64,000 bases of DNA from Hyphomonadaceae bacterium (lineage in GTDB: Bacteria > Pseudomonadota > Alphaproteobacteria > Caulobacterales > Aquidulcibacteraceae). The position numbers and the translations under genes were made by a program. Below the pieces are notes generated by a model. That model made no database searches. It saw nothing but the letters and a program-made list of their open reading frames with translations, and was not told the origin of the DNA. The stretch covers positions 79,465 to 143,464 of the forward strand of contig JAEUMP010000001.1 of assembly GCA_016791445.1 (NCBI GenBank). The letters are read 5' to 3'. Every line of letters starts with the position of its first letter. The first letter of the stretch is position 1. This document shows, piece by piece, positions 51,969-59,570 of this stretch.

Positions 51969-52561
51969 AAAGCGAAGTCCGAAACGGAGACGAAGCGTTC
52001 ACGCTCGTGGAGGCGCTGGTATCCCTCTTCGTGTTCGCGCTCCTGTCGGGTGGATGTGTGCTGATGCTCACGCAGACCATTCGGGCGCAGGAGCGCGCCG
52101 GCGCTGCGCAGGAACGACTGCGCGAAGTGCAGATGACGCAGGCGCTGCTCACCGCCGATCTTGCCCAGACCGCCCTCCGGACGGTGCGGAGTGGCGAGGG
52201 ACAGATCCTGCCGCCGTTTTCCGGCGGCGGAGACCAGCAGCTGATGGCGTTCGTCCGTACCGGAGTCGATCCGGACGCTCCGGCGGGCGCGCGGAGCCAG
52301 CTGACCTTCGTGGAGTATGTGGTGCACGATGACTCGGTCGTCCGGCGTACGCGAACCGCGATCGACCCGCGCTCGGTCGCGCCCGTGAGCGAGCGGGTGG
52401 TGTTGCGGGACGTCAGAGAGGTTCAGGTCCGATTCTACAACGGGCAGACGTGGGAGCCGAAATGGCTCGGCGCGACCGGTCGTCCGCGCGCCATAGCGCT
52501 GGAAGCGACAAGCGCACGGTACGGAAAAGTGCGGATCGCATCGCTGGTGTCGCCGCCATGA
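51965..52561 (+). CDS. gspJ: Type II secretion system minor pseudopilin GspJ
   Basis: This 198-residue minor pseudopilin has the processing site DEA|FTLVEALVSLFVFALLSGG (Ala at -1 rather than Gly), followed by a beta-rich domain with LTFVEYVVHDDSVVRRTRTA and VREVQVRFYNGQTWEPKWLG, typical of GspJ. The GTG start at 51965 overlaps the gspI stop. The stop overlaps gspK (ATGA). Confidence 0.92.
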   Translation: MKSEVRNGDEAFTLVEALVSLFVFALLSGGCVLMLTQTIRAQERAGAAQERLREVQMTQALLTADLAQTALRTVRSGEGQILPPFSGGGDQQLMAFVRTGVDPDAPAGARSQLTFVEYVVHDDSVVRRTRTAIDPRSVAPVSERVVLRDVREVQVRFYNGQTWEPKWLGATGRPRAIALEATSARYGKVRIASLVSPP

Positions 52562-53559
52562 TTGGTACCGACATGCGCAAGGACCAGGGCGCGGCGCTCG
52601 TCATAGTTCTGGCGATGCTGAGCGTTCTTTCGATGATCGCCGTTGTGACCGTCGAGTCATCGCTCATGGGCGTGCGCCGGACGCAGAATATCTCGGTGAT
52701 GACGCAGGCGCGTTGGTACGCAATGGGGGCCGAGGCCTTCGCCGCCGCACGCATACAGGAATTGCGGGCTCGCCAGCAGAGCGAGCCCGTCGACCAGAGT
52801 GACTGGCAGGGAAGACCGTTCGTGTTTCCGCTCGACGATGGCGCCATGACCGTGTCGATCCACGATGGTTCCAATTGCTTCAACCTCAACAGCCTCGTCG
52901 GCATCGACGAGAACGGGTTGATGGCCGCGAACACGCTCGCGCAGTTCCATTTTGCGCGCTTGCTGGATCTGGTCGATGTACGCAGTGAACGCACGGCATG
53001 GCTCGTCGTCGCGTTGACGGACTGGATTGATCCCGACGATATCGCCGGCGCGGGCGGTGCGGAAGACAATGTCTACGCCGCCGCGGAAACGCCCTACCGT
53101 GTCGCGAATGCGCCGCTGGGTGACGTGGGGGAGCTGTCCAGCGTGCGTGGCTTCACGCCCGAAGCCATCGCAGCGCTGGCGCCTTATGTGTGCGCGCGCG
53201 CCGCATCGACGCCCAATCTCTTAAATCCCAACTCGCTGCGACCGGAACAGGCGGCGCTGCTGTCGATGGCGATCGGCCCTGAGCTGTCGAAGACCCAGGC
53301 CGAAACGCTCATTCGGGGGCGTCCGCGCGGCGGCTGGCGGGATCTGGACGCGTTCTTCGCGGAGCCGGCGTTGACGAGGATCGAGGTGTCGGCCGCAGCG
53401 CGCAGCGCCTTTTCGCTCGTGAGCGACGACTACCTCATCCACACCGTTGTTCGTCACAAGGACGTCACCGAAAGCGCGGTGTCGCTCATCGACGCGGCGC
53501 AGGGCGGCAAGGTCGTCCGGCGCGTGCTGGGCGTGGGCGACAGGTTGCTGCTGCTATGA
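52558..53559 (+). CDS. gspK: Type II secretion system minor pseudopilin GspK
   Basis: GspK is the large tip pseudopilin that caps the pseudopilus. The 333-residue protein has the N-terminal processing region DQG|AALVIVLAMLSVLSMI (no Glu5, as expected for GspK), then the alpha domain (FHFARLLDLVDVRSERTAWL, DWIDPDDI) and NLLNPNSLRPEQAALLSMAI before the C-terminal part. ATG 52558 overlaps the gspJ stop; Met 52573 is an alternative. It overlaps gspL by four bases. Confidence 0.94.
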   Translation: MIGTDMRKDQGAALVIVLAMLSVLSMIAVVTVESSLMGVRRTQNISVMTQARWYAMGAEAFAAARIQELRARQQSEPVDQSDWQGRPFVFPLDDGAMTVSIHDGSNCFNLNSLVGIDENGLMAANTLAQFHFARLLDLVDVRSERTAWLVVALTDWIDPDDIAGAGGAEDNVYAAAETPYRVANAPLGDVGELSSVRGFTPEAIAALAPYVCARAASTPNLLNPNSLRPEQAALLSMAIGPELSKTQAETLIRGRPRGGWRDLDAFFAEPALTRIEVSAAARSAFSLVSDDYLIHTVVRHKDVTESAVSLIDAAQGGKVVRRVLGVGDRLLLL

Positions 53560-54776
53560 GCGTCGCCACTCTCGTTCTTTTCGGCGGCGTCAGCCCGGAA
53601 GCGCCTTTCGCGTGGCGGCTTCTCGATTCACGCGGCGGCGAAAAACTCCAAGGCGTGGCTTCGGAGTCCGAGCGCGCGCCGCCGGCGTCTGGCGCTCACA
53701 CGATCCTCGTCCTGCCCGGCGCTGAAGCACAGGTGCGGCGCGTCGCTCTGCACGCGCGTACAGATGCGCAGGCCCGGGCAGGTGCCACATATGTTTTTGA
53801 GGGCGCGCTTGTCGGTCAATCGGAAATGCACTTCGCGCTCGGCGCGGCGCAGGATGCCGACGGGCATCGACTGGCGGCGGCGATTTCGGGCGCCCGGCTC
53901 ACCGCATGGCTCGATGCGTGCGAGAAGTTCGCGGCGCGGCCACACGCGGTATTTCTAGATTTCACGCTGCTGCCCGTCGCCGCAGAGACTGTGGAGGTGT
54001 GGCAGGACGGGGACGTCGCCGTTGTGGCGGCGGGCCTTTTCGGCGGTTTCGCGATCGAAGCGCCGCTCGCACCGCGCATCTTTGCGCGGTGGGCGGGCCA
54101 GAGCGGCATGCAGATCAAACAACTCGCCGTCGCGGCGTCGCTCTCGGGAGACTGGTCGCATGAGGTGGCGCCTGCTGGCGCCGCCCTGACGTACCTGGAC
54201 GCGGGTGATTTCCGGGCGGCTCTCGCGGCTGCGGCGGCGAATGTGCCCGACGCTGCGCCGAATCTTCGTCAGGGCGCATTCGCGCCGCCTGGACATGCAG
54301 TGCGGGGATGGAAGATCTGGCGACTTGTCGTCGTTCTCGCGATCACCGCGATCATCGTGCAGGCGACGGCGAACGCCATCGCCGGCTGGCGCGATGCGGC
54401 TGCGGCGGAGAAAGTTCTCGCCGGCGCCGAAACCGCCTTTCGGGAAGCGCGACCGGAAGTGCGCCGCATCGTCAATCTGCGTGCGCAGGTGCGCTCGGTT
54501 CTCAACGCCGGCGGCGACGCACAAAGTCATCCCGTATTGAAAGCGAGCGAGCCGCTCATCCGCGCGCAGCAGGCGCATCCGCAAACGCGTCTCGACGCGC
54601 TTCGGCACTCGGCGCCAGGCCGCAACGTGCAGCTGAGGTTCTCGGCGGAAACTGCGCCTCCTCTGGAAGCGCTCGCTGCAGAACTGCGCGCGCAGAGCGG
54701 CGCGTTCGAAACGCGAGAACTCACGATTGAAGACGGGCGCTACGTGATGGATATCACACTGGAGAGTCCGCCATGA
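53556..54776 (+). CDS. gspL: Type II secretion system protein GspL
   Basis: GspL anchors GspE to the membrane and contacts GspM. The 406-residue protein has a cytoplasmic actin-like N-terminal domain (about residues 1-235), one membrane helix (WKIWRLVVVLAITAIIVQAT, about 250-269) and a periplasmic ferredoxin-like domain (LRFSAETAPPLEALAAELRA at the end). Divergent in sequence, but order, size and topology fit GspL. It overlaps both neighbours by four bases. Confidence 0.9.
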   Translation: MSVATLVLFGGVSPEAPFAWRLLDSRGGEKLQGVASESERAPPASGAHTILVLPGAEAQVRRVALHARTDAQARAGATYVFEGALVGQSEMHFALGAAQDADGHRLAAAISGARLTAWLDACEKFAARPHAVFLDFTLLPVAAETVEVWQDGDVAVVAAGLFGGFAIEAPLAPRIFARWAGQSGMQIKQLAVAASLSGDWSHEVAPAGAALTYLDAGDFRAALAAAAANVPDAAPNLRQGAFAPPGHAVRGWKIWRLVVVLAITAIIVQATANAIAGWRDAAAAEKVLAGAETAFREARPEVRRIVNLRAQVRSVLNAGGDAQSHPVLKASEPLIRAQQAHPQTRLDALRHSAPGRNVQLRFSAETAPPLEALAAELRAQSGAFETRELTIEDGRYVMDITLESPP

Positions 54777-55246
54777 TGGATCAATTGTCCCACTGGTGGC
54801 TGGCGCGCACGTCGCGGGAGCGCCTTCTCTTGATGACATGCGCCGTGCTGATCTTTGGCGTCGCGGCGCCGTTGCTGGCGTTGCAGGCGTCCGGCGGCTA
54901 CCGGAATGACGCGCGCGCGGCGTTGGGTGCGGCGGAGGACGTGGCCCGCGATGTCGCCAAGGTTTCCGCGATGCGGTCGCGTCAGGGCGCCGCTGCGCTA
55001 CCGGGCGACGACGGTACATTGCGCGGATTGGCGGTATCGGCAGCGGAATCCCAGGGGTTGTCGTTCGCGCGTATCGAACCCGCCGGGCCTGAACGGTTGC
55101 GGGTGACGTTTGCGCCGTCGCCATCGCCGGCAGTCTATCGTTGGCTAGCGCTCATCGCAGGGCGTGGCGTGGTCGTGAACAAGACGTCGATCGTCCGGGA
55201 GGGCGACGCGCTGGTCATCGCGGATTTCGAGATAGCCCGGAGTTAA
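54773..55246 (+). CDS. gspM: Type II secretion system protein GspM
   Basis: This 157-residue bitopic protein has the layout of GspM: a short cytoplasmic N-terminus (WWLARTSRERLLLM), one membrane helix (TCAVLIFGVAAPLLALQA) and a periplasmic domain (AAESQGLSFARIEPAGPERL). It stabilises GspL in the inner-membrane platform. ATG 54773 overlaps gspL; gspN begins 6 bases after the stop. Confidence 0.9.
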   Translation: MMDQLSHWWLARTSRERLLLMTCAVLIFGVAAPLLALQASGGYRNDARAALGAAEDVARDVAKVSAMRSRQGAAALPGDDGTLRGLAVSAAESQGLSFARIEPAGPERLRVTFAPSPSPAVYRWLALIAGRGVVVNKTSIVREGDALVIADFEIARS

Positions 55247-55252
55247 TAGAAC

Positions 55253-55975
55253 ATGCGCCTCTGGCACATCCTCCTCTTTGTTCTCGTGCTGGGCGTGACG
55301 GCGGTGGCGTTTGCGCCGATGCGCGTCTTCCTCCCGCAAAAGCCGGATGGTCTGAGCTATGGCAGCGTCGACGGGACCATCTGGCAGGCAAAATTTGATG
55401 ACGCGCGCCTGGGCAATCTCGCGCTCGGCGCCGCGGACTGGCGCATGTCGCTGCGCGAGTTGCTGCAGAACCGGCTCGTCGCCGATGTGTCGCTGAGTGG
55501 CGGGACTCTCGAGGGTGACCTGCGCGTTCTGGCGAACCGGCGCGGCGACCGCCGGTTGGGCGCCGCTGTCCTTGAGATGAAAGGCGCCCCCATCGGTCCT
55601 CTGGCTGCGCTGCCGGGCGGCAAGACAGTACTTCGCGACGTCGACGTCATGTTCATCGACGGTCGCTGTCAGGGCGCGACGGGAACAGCGGTATCGGATG
55701 TGCTTGCTGTGAACCGCACGCTCCTCGCAGGGTTCGGGCCGGCGCTGAGCGGCGTGCTGCGTTGCGACGGCGATGCGGCGGAATTGAAACTTGAAGGCCA
55801 GGATTCCGGGGCCAGACTGTCGGTCAGGCTTCTGTTCCGGCCGGATGGCGCCGGCGAGTGGCGCGCGGTTGTCGAAGGCGCGCGGCCTGAGGTCGCTGCG
55901 GCGTTGGGCGCAATGGGATTCAACATGACCGGCGAGGTTTCGGCCGGGGGAGAACTGAGATGGTTGGCGTTCTGA
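55253..55975 (+). CDS. gspN: Type II secretion system protein GspN
   Basis: This 240-residue GspN has an N-terminal membrane helix (LWHILLFVLVLGVTAVAF) and a periplasmic domain with the family pattern GLSYGSVDGTIWQAKFDDAR, then a strand-rich C-terminus (ALSGVLRCDGDAAELKLEGQ). GspN occurs only in some T2SSs and its role is poorly defined. It overlaps the next gene by 16 bases. Confidence 0.9.
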   Translation: MRLWHILLFVLVLGVTAVAFAPMRVFLPQKPDGLSYGSVDGTIWQAKFDDARLGNLALGAADWRMSLRELLQNRLVADVSLSGGTLEGDLRVLANRRGDRRLGAAVLEMKGAPIGPLAALPGGKTVLRDVDVMFIDGRCQGATGTAVSDVLAVNRTLLAGFGPALSGVLRCDGDAAELKLEGQDSGARLSVRLLFRPDGAGEWRAVVEGARPEVAAALGAMGFNMTGEVSAGGELRWLAF

Positions 55976-56460
55976 AGGCCTTCTTCATCGCGTCGGGCGC
56001 GATCGGACTGGCGCTTTGCGTCGCGCCTGTTGCCGCGCAGCAGGCCGCGACGCCCGATCTGACGCTGGAGCGTCTGGAGCCGCAAACGCTGGAAGTCGGC
56101 GAGTGCGGCATGTTCCTGTGGTCCCGTGCGAACGAGCCGGAGCTCATGCTCGTGGCGTGGGACAAACCCGGCCTCGCGCGTTTCCGCGCGAATGGGCGTG
56201 TCTACAGCCTGCCGCGCGTGGCGTTTTCGGGGGAGTCGGCGAACGGGCACTTCGAACGCCAGCGCTACTCCGATGGCGGCGTCACGGTGCAGCTTGATGT
56301 GTCGTTTGATAGGGAGCGCCAGTTGCGCGACGGCGCCTATGTGCGCGATGGCGTCATGCGCGTCACGAGCCGCCGCGGTTGGGAAACGGTTGCGCCTGTC
56401 GGCGGCATGACGGCCTGCCAGCGTGAGGCGCCAGATCAGACCAAGGGCAGAAGGCGATAG
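55960..56460 (+). CDS. Secreted hypothetical protein at end of T2SS operon
   Basis: This 166-residue protein has a signal peptide (LKAFFIASGAIGLALCVAPV...AAQQ). The mature domain is beta-rich (QTLEVGECGMFLWSRANEPE, LPRVAFSGESANGHFERQRY, VTVQLDVSFDRERQLRDGAY) with two Cys (near residues 49 and 156) that may pair. GGGGGAG supports ATG 55960. It overlaps gspN by 16 bases, so it is transcribed with the T2SS; the tail overlaps the convergent prepilin peptidase by 25 bases. It may be a periplasmic T2SS accessory factor, but the family is not recognised. Confidence 0.75.
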   Translation: MVGVLKAFFIASGAIGLALCVAPVAAQQAATPDLTLERLEPQTLEVGECGMFLWSRANEPELMLVAWDKPGLARFRANGRVYSLPRVAFSGESANGHFERQRYSDGGVTVQLDVSFDRERQLRDGAYVRDGVMRVTSRRGWETVAPVGGMTACQREAPDQTKGRRR

Positions 56461-56891
56461 CCAGACGCGAACCACACGGCGAGCAGACTGACGCCGATGA
56501 ATGGCCCGAAGGGCAGGCGCGCAGTGCGCGTCAGGCCGCGCGCAACAGCATAGCCGACCCCGATGAGCGAGGCGCCCAGAAGGACGAAGGGAAGGTAGGC
56601 CCAGCCGACCCACGCGCCTGCGCCGGCGAGCATCTTGGCGTCGCCCATGCCGATGCCTTCGCGTCCGCGCCACCGCCTATAAAGTTGGTTCATGAGCCAG
56701 ATCGCGCCGTAGCCCGCGAACGCGCCGATGACGGCGTCCCAGATCGGGTGACCCAGCACCCCGTTCGCGGCGAGCCCCGAAGCGATCATGACGGCGTTGA
56801 GCGTATCCGGAATGCGCATGGACCGCAGGTCCCAGACCGTCGCCACGGCGACGATGGCGATCAGGACAACGGACGCCACGAGAAAGCTCAT
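56436..56891 (-). CDS. gspO: A24 family prepilin peptidase, catalytic domain only (GspO-like)
   Basis: This aspartic prepilin peptidase cleaves the leaders of GspG-K. The 151-residue membrane protein has the two catalytic Asp in the expected places: DLRSMRIPDTLN after helix 1 and GIGMGDAKML (GxGD motif). It lacks the N-terminal methyltransferase and zinc-binding half of classical GspO/PilD, resembling CpaA/TadV types. No other pilin peptidase is seen in the window and no tad/cpa genes are present, so it most likely serves the T2SS. It is convergent with, and overlaps, the end of the T2SS operon. Confidence 0.88.
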   Translation of the reverse strand: MSFLVASVVLIAIVAVATVWDLRSMRIPDTLNAVMIASGLAANGVLGHPIWDAVIGAFAGYGAIWLMNQLYRRWRGREGIGMGDAKMLAGAGAWVGWAYLPFVLLGASLIGVGYAVARGLTRTARLPFGPFIGVSLLAVWFASGYRLLPLV

Positions 56892-57358
56892 TGCCGCTTC
56901 ATGTCTGTTGACGGCTCGGACGGCAAGCTTCTGTGAGCTCCTCGCGCAAGCCCGATCCGGACGTCGGTCCGGTGGTTCTTGCCAAGGAAGCGGTCGGCGG
57001 CCGCCCGAAGTCGCCTCGAGTGCACCGTCAAGCTGCAGCGGTCGCCGCTTTCCACGCAGAAAAGGTATCGCTGCGAAACAGGCAATGCGGCCGGCAGGAG
57101 ATCAAGAGGCGCTGGACAGCGAAGGTTCTGTGGACAGCGTTGCGGATAGAGATGAAGCGCTGAGCGGCGCGTCGGGATTTGTATCGCTCCATCGTCCGCT
57201 CGCACCGTCGTACCGGCAGGTGCGAGTTCCCCACTCAGCTGTTCTCTCGCGATAACCCAGGTCGATGCAGATCGGCCCAGCCCACCACGCAGAGACATAG
57301 TAGCGCCGAACTGCCAGCATCGCCCCTCAGTCTGCCTGCGCTGGCATCCCCCCGCGTT
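56892..57358. other. Intergenic region without a supported gene
   Basis: These 467 bases lie upstream of the prepilin peptidase start and downstream of the sensor kinase stop. Open frames exist (for example 56888-57298 minus and 56933-57163 plus), but their translations are low in hydrophobic structure, Arg/Ser/Pro-rich and without motifs. No tRNA, terminator or strong repeat was seen. A promoter for the peptidase should be near the left end. Confidence 0.5.
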
Positions 57359-59311
57359 TCAGGCGTCGTCGCCGTCAGGTGTGCGGGCGGGGACGGTGAG
57401 GCGCACGGCGCTGCCATGCGCGCCGGAGTCGATCGCCAGATGTGCGCCGATGGCGTTGGCGCGGAAGCGCATGTTCGTGAGACCGCGACCGGGGGCGGCA
57501 TTTGCCGGCACGCCGCGTCCATTGTCGATGACCGAGATCGTGACGTGTCCGTCGCCGCCGGCGCTCTCGATTCGGATGGATGTCGGCGCACCGTGACGGA
57601 GCGCGTTGGCGACCGCCTCCTGCAGGATGCGCAGGATCTGCAAGGTCGTGCGCGGGCCGACATTCGGCGTGGCGTTGTCGAGCCGGTGGTCGATGTCGCA
57701 GGCGCAGCCCGCCGCCTCGATCTGCTGCCGCACGCGGTTCTCGAAGGTGCGCAGTGCGACGGACAATGTCTCGTCCGCCATGTCGAGAGAGTCGACGATG
57801 AGACGCATGTCCGTGATGGAATCGTCGAGCTCGGCTTCTATGGCGTCAGGCGTCATCTGGCCGCTGCGCACCTGCACCTTCAGGCCGAGGAGCTTCCCGC
57901 CGATGCCGTCATGCATGTCGCGCACGATGCGCTGGCGCTCCTCGAGCACGACGGCGCGCCGCATGATGCGGTTGCGCTGGGCGTAGCCGTCGGCAAGTTC
58001 TTCTTCCTTCTGCGCAAGCTTGGCGGCGAGTTCGGCATTGGCGTTGACCACCACGTGGCGCGCTTCCGCCGCCTGGCGCGCCAGCGCCGCGCACATGCCG
58101 AGGGACAGGAGCAGCCCGCACGCCGGGCCGATGGAGAATGTCAGCGGCACCTCCGCCATGAACGGGACGTGCAGGCTGAAGCGGTCGTCGATGGCGTCCA
58201 CCGTGACGCCGGTGACGCCCACCAGAAACAGGAAGGACTCCAGCAGCCGCCCCGGGCGACGGGTGAGATCGCGCAGCAGGAGCGCCGTCATCACGGCCCC
58301 GGCGCCGATGATTGCGACGTGTTCGAGGATCTTTCGGATCTCCTGCGATACACGCCGGCCGGTTTCGGGGACAAACGCGTCGTTCAGCGGATGCACTGCG
58401 ACGGCGGCGATCAGAAACGCCAAGAACACCACCGCCGCAATCCCGGTCGCCCAGCGCGGCGCTTCGGTCCAGCTGAACACGAAACGCACGAAGGAAAAGA
58501 CGAACGCATAGAGCAGCGCCCAGTGGATCGCATGGCGCCAGAAGAGGCTCTGCGGCATGAGCGGGCTGAGAAGGCCGAGCGAGAGAAGGTTATACACGGC
58601 CCATGCGGCCAGCAGCGCGACGAAGGCGCGGATCCATGGCGCGTCGGCTTTTGGCCAGCGCGTGACGAGGCACAGGATGATCGTGAAGACCATGATCGCG
58701 ACCGATGCCAGCGGCAGCACCGTCGCGATGAAGCCGCCCCACTGGTAGGGGCTTTGCAGCGCCGCAACCCGATCGATGGAGAAGGGGGCCAGCAGCTTGC
58801 GGCCGGCGCCTGTGGCCTCGATTTCGATGAGATTGTCGCGCGCGCGCAATGCTTCCGCGGGCAGTGGAATGAGCACCGGCGCGAATACGTCGAGCGCCAC
58901 CCACACATTGCCGTCGAGGCGCGCCTTCAACAGCTCGCCGTTCAGGCGGATGTCGCCGAGCGTGTTGGTGTAGTTGAGATAGAGTGCGATCGGCTCGTTT
59001 GTCGGCGGCGCGTCGAAACGCAGCTCGAAGCGTCCTTTGGGTCGCCGCTCCGGATCGACGTAAAGATAGTGCGGCCAGTGTGTGCGCTGAGCGGTGACCG
59101 TTTTCGCACCGGGGCCGAATCCGCCGTCTGCATCGGAGAGTACCAGCGTGATGTCCTGCGCCTGTGACAGCGCGCGCGGCTGGGAAAGCCGTTCCGTCAC
59201 GCCGAGCACCAGCCAGAACAGCGTCTGTGCGAGCGCAAAGACGACAATCGCCGTCATGACGCGGACGCGCCCGCGCCCGTCCTGGCGGGCGAAATCGTCG
59301 GCGAGGGACAT
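57359..59311 (-). CDS. Membrane sensor histidine kinase (7TMR-DISM-like, NarL/DegS class)
   Basis: This sensor kinase of about 650 residues has an N-terminal membrane helix (VMTAIVVFALAQTLFWLVLG), a periplasmic jelly-roll-like domain (FELRFDAPPTNEPIALYLNY, IRLNGELLKARLD; about residues 60-200), seven further helices (about 205-425), a coiled coil (LAAKLAQKEEELADGYAQRN), the HisKA_3-type box ERQRIVRDMHDGIGGKLLGL with the phospho-acceptor His, and a HATPase_c domain (LQEAVANALRHG, VIDNGRGVP, GRGLTNMRFRA). This is the 7TMR-DISM arrangement, often sensing small molecules such as sugars. Its natural partner is the NarL-type regulator at 62904-63593. The start is uncertain (59311, 59320, 59335 or 59395). 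Confidence 0.88.
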   Translation of the reverse strand: MSLADDFARQDGRGRVRVMTAIVVFALAQTLFWLVLGVTERLSQPRALSQAQDITLVLSDADGGFGPGAKTVTAQRTHWPHYLYVDPERRPKGRFELRFDAPPTNEPIALYLNYTNTLGDIRLNGELLKARLDGNVWVALDVFAPVLIPLPAEALRARDNLIEIEATGAGRKLLAPFSIDRVAALQSPYQWGGFIATVLPLASVAIMVFTIILCLVTRWPKADAPWIRAFVALLAAWAVYNLLSLGLLSPLMPQSLFWRHAIHWALLYAFVFSFVRFVFSWTEAPRWATGIAAVVFLAFLIAAVAVHPLNDAFVPETGRRVSQEIRKILEHVAIIGAGAVMTALLLRDLTRRPGRLLESFLFLVGVTGVTVDAIDDRFSLHVPFMAEVPLTFSIGPACGLLLSLGMCAALARQAAEARHVVVNANAELAAKLAQKEEELADGYAQRNRIMRRAVVLEERQRIVRDMHDGIGGKLLGLKVQVRSGQMTPDAIEAELDDSITDMRLIVDSLDMADETLSVALRTFENRVRQQIEAAGCACDIDHRLDNATPNVGPRTTLQILRILQEAVANALRHGAPTSIRIESAGGDGHVTISVIDNGRGVPANAAPGRGLTNMRFRANAIGAHLAIDSGAHGSAVRLTVPARTPDGDDA

Positions 59312-59410
59312 GGGCGCCATCTTCGAGAGGCGCATACCGTGTCGTCGACCCATCATCAAATCAAGGAGCGGCGCACCCATGCCGCGACGGAGCACCCGGG
59401 CGCTTGTGTC

Positions 59411-59436
59411 GCCACCCCCTCAAATGAGGGGGTGGC
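59411..59436. repeat. Long palindrome between autotransporter and sensor kinase
   Basis: GCCACCCCCTCA-AA-TGAGGGGGTGGC is a perfect 12-base inverted repeat with a 2-base centre. There is no T tract. It resembles the CCCCTC...GAGGGG hairpin at 62883-62898 on the other side of the autotransporter gene. It might act as a terminator or transcript stabiliser, or be a REP-like element. Confidence 0.8.
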
Positions 59437-59570
59437 GCGCGATGGCGTGTTGCGATGGCGGATCCGCCCCCGAAGGTGACGCCGTCGCCGCCGGGAGCGA
59501 TGACGTCGAAGGCGCTTGGGGGGCGACCTCGACCTACTCTCCGTCGCCGTTCCAGAAGCGCAGCGGCGTG

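Noticed and set aside
56933..57163. 76-codon plus-strand frame in the gap after the prepilin peptidase
   Set aside because: Basic, motif-free and lying in what should be the peptidase promoter region; support too weak.
56888..57298. Minus-strand open frame whose stop overlaps the prepilin peptidase start (ATGA)
   Set aside because: The overlap is suggestive of an operon, but the 136-residue translation has no structure, motif or ribosome site; kept only as an intergenic note.
57179..59167. Plus-strand open frame (662 codons) opposite the sensor kinase
   Set aside because: The kinase has a complete domain series on the minus strand; the antisense frame is low-complexity His/Arg/Asp.
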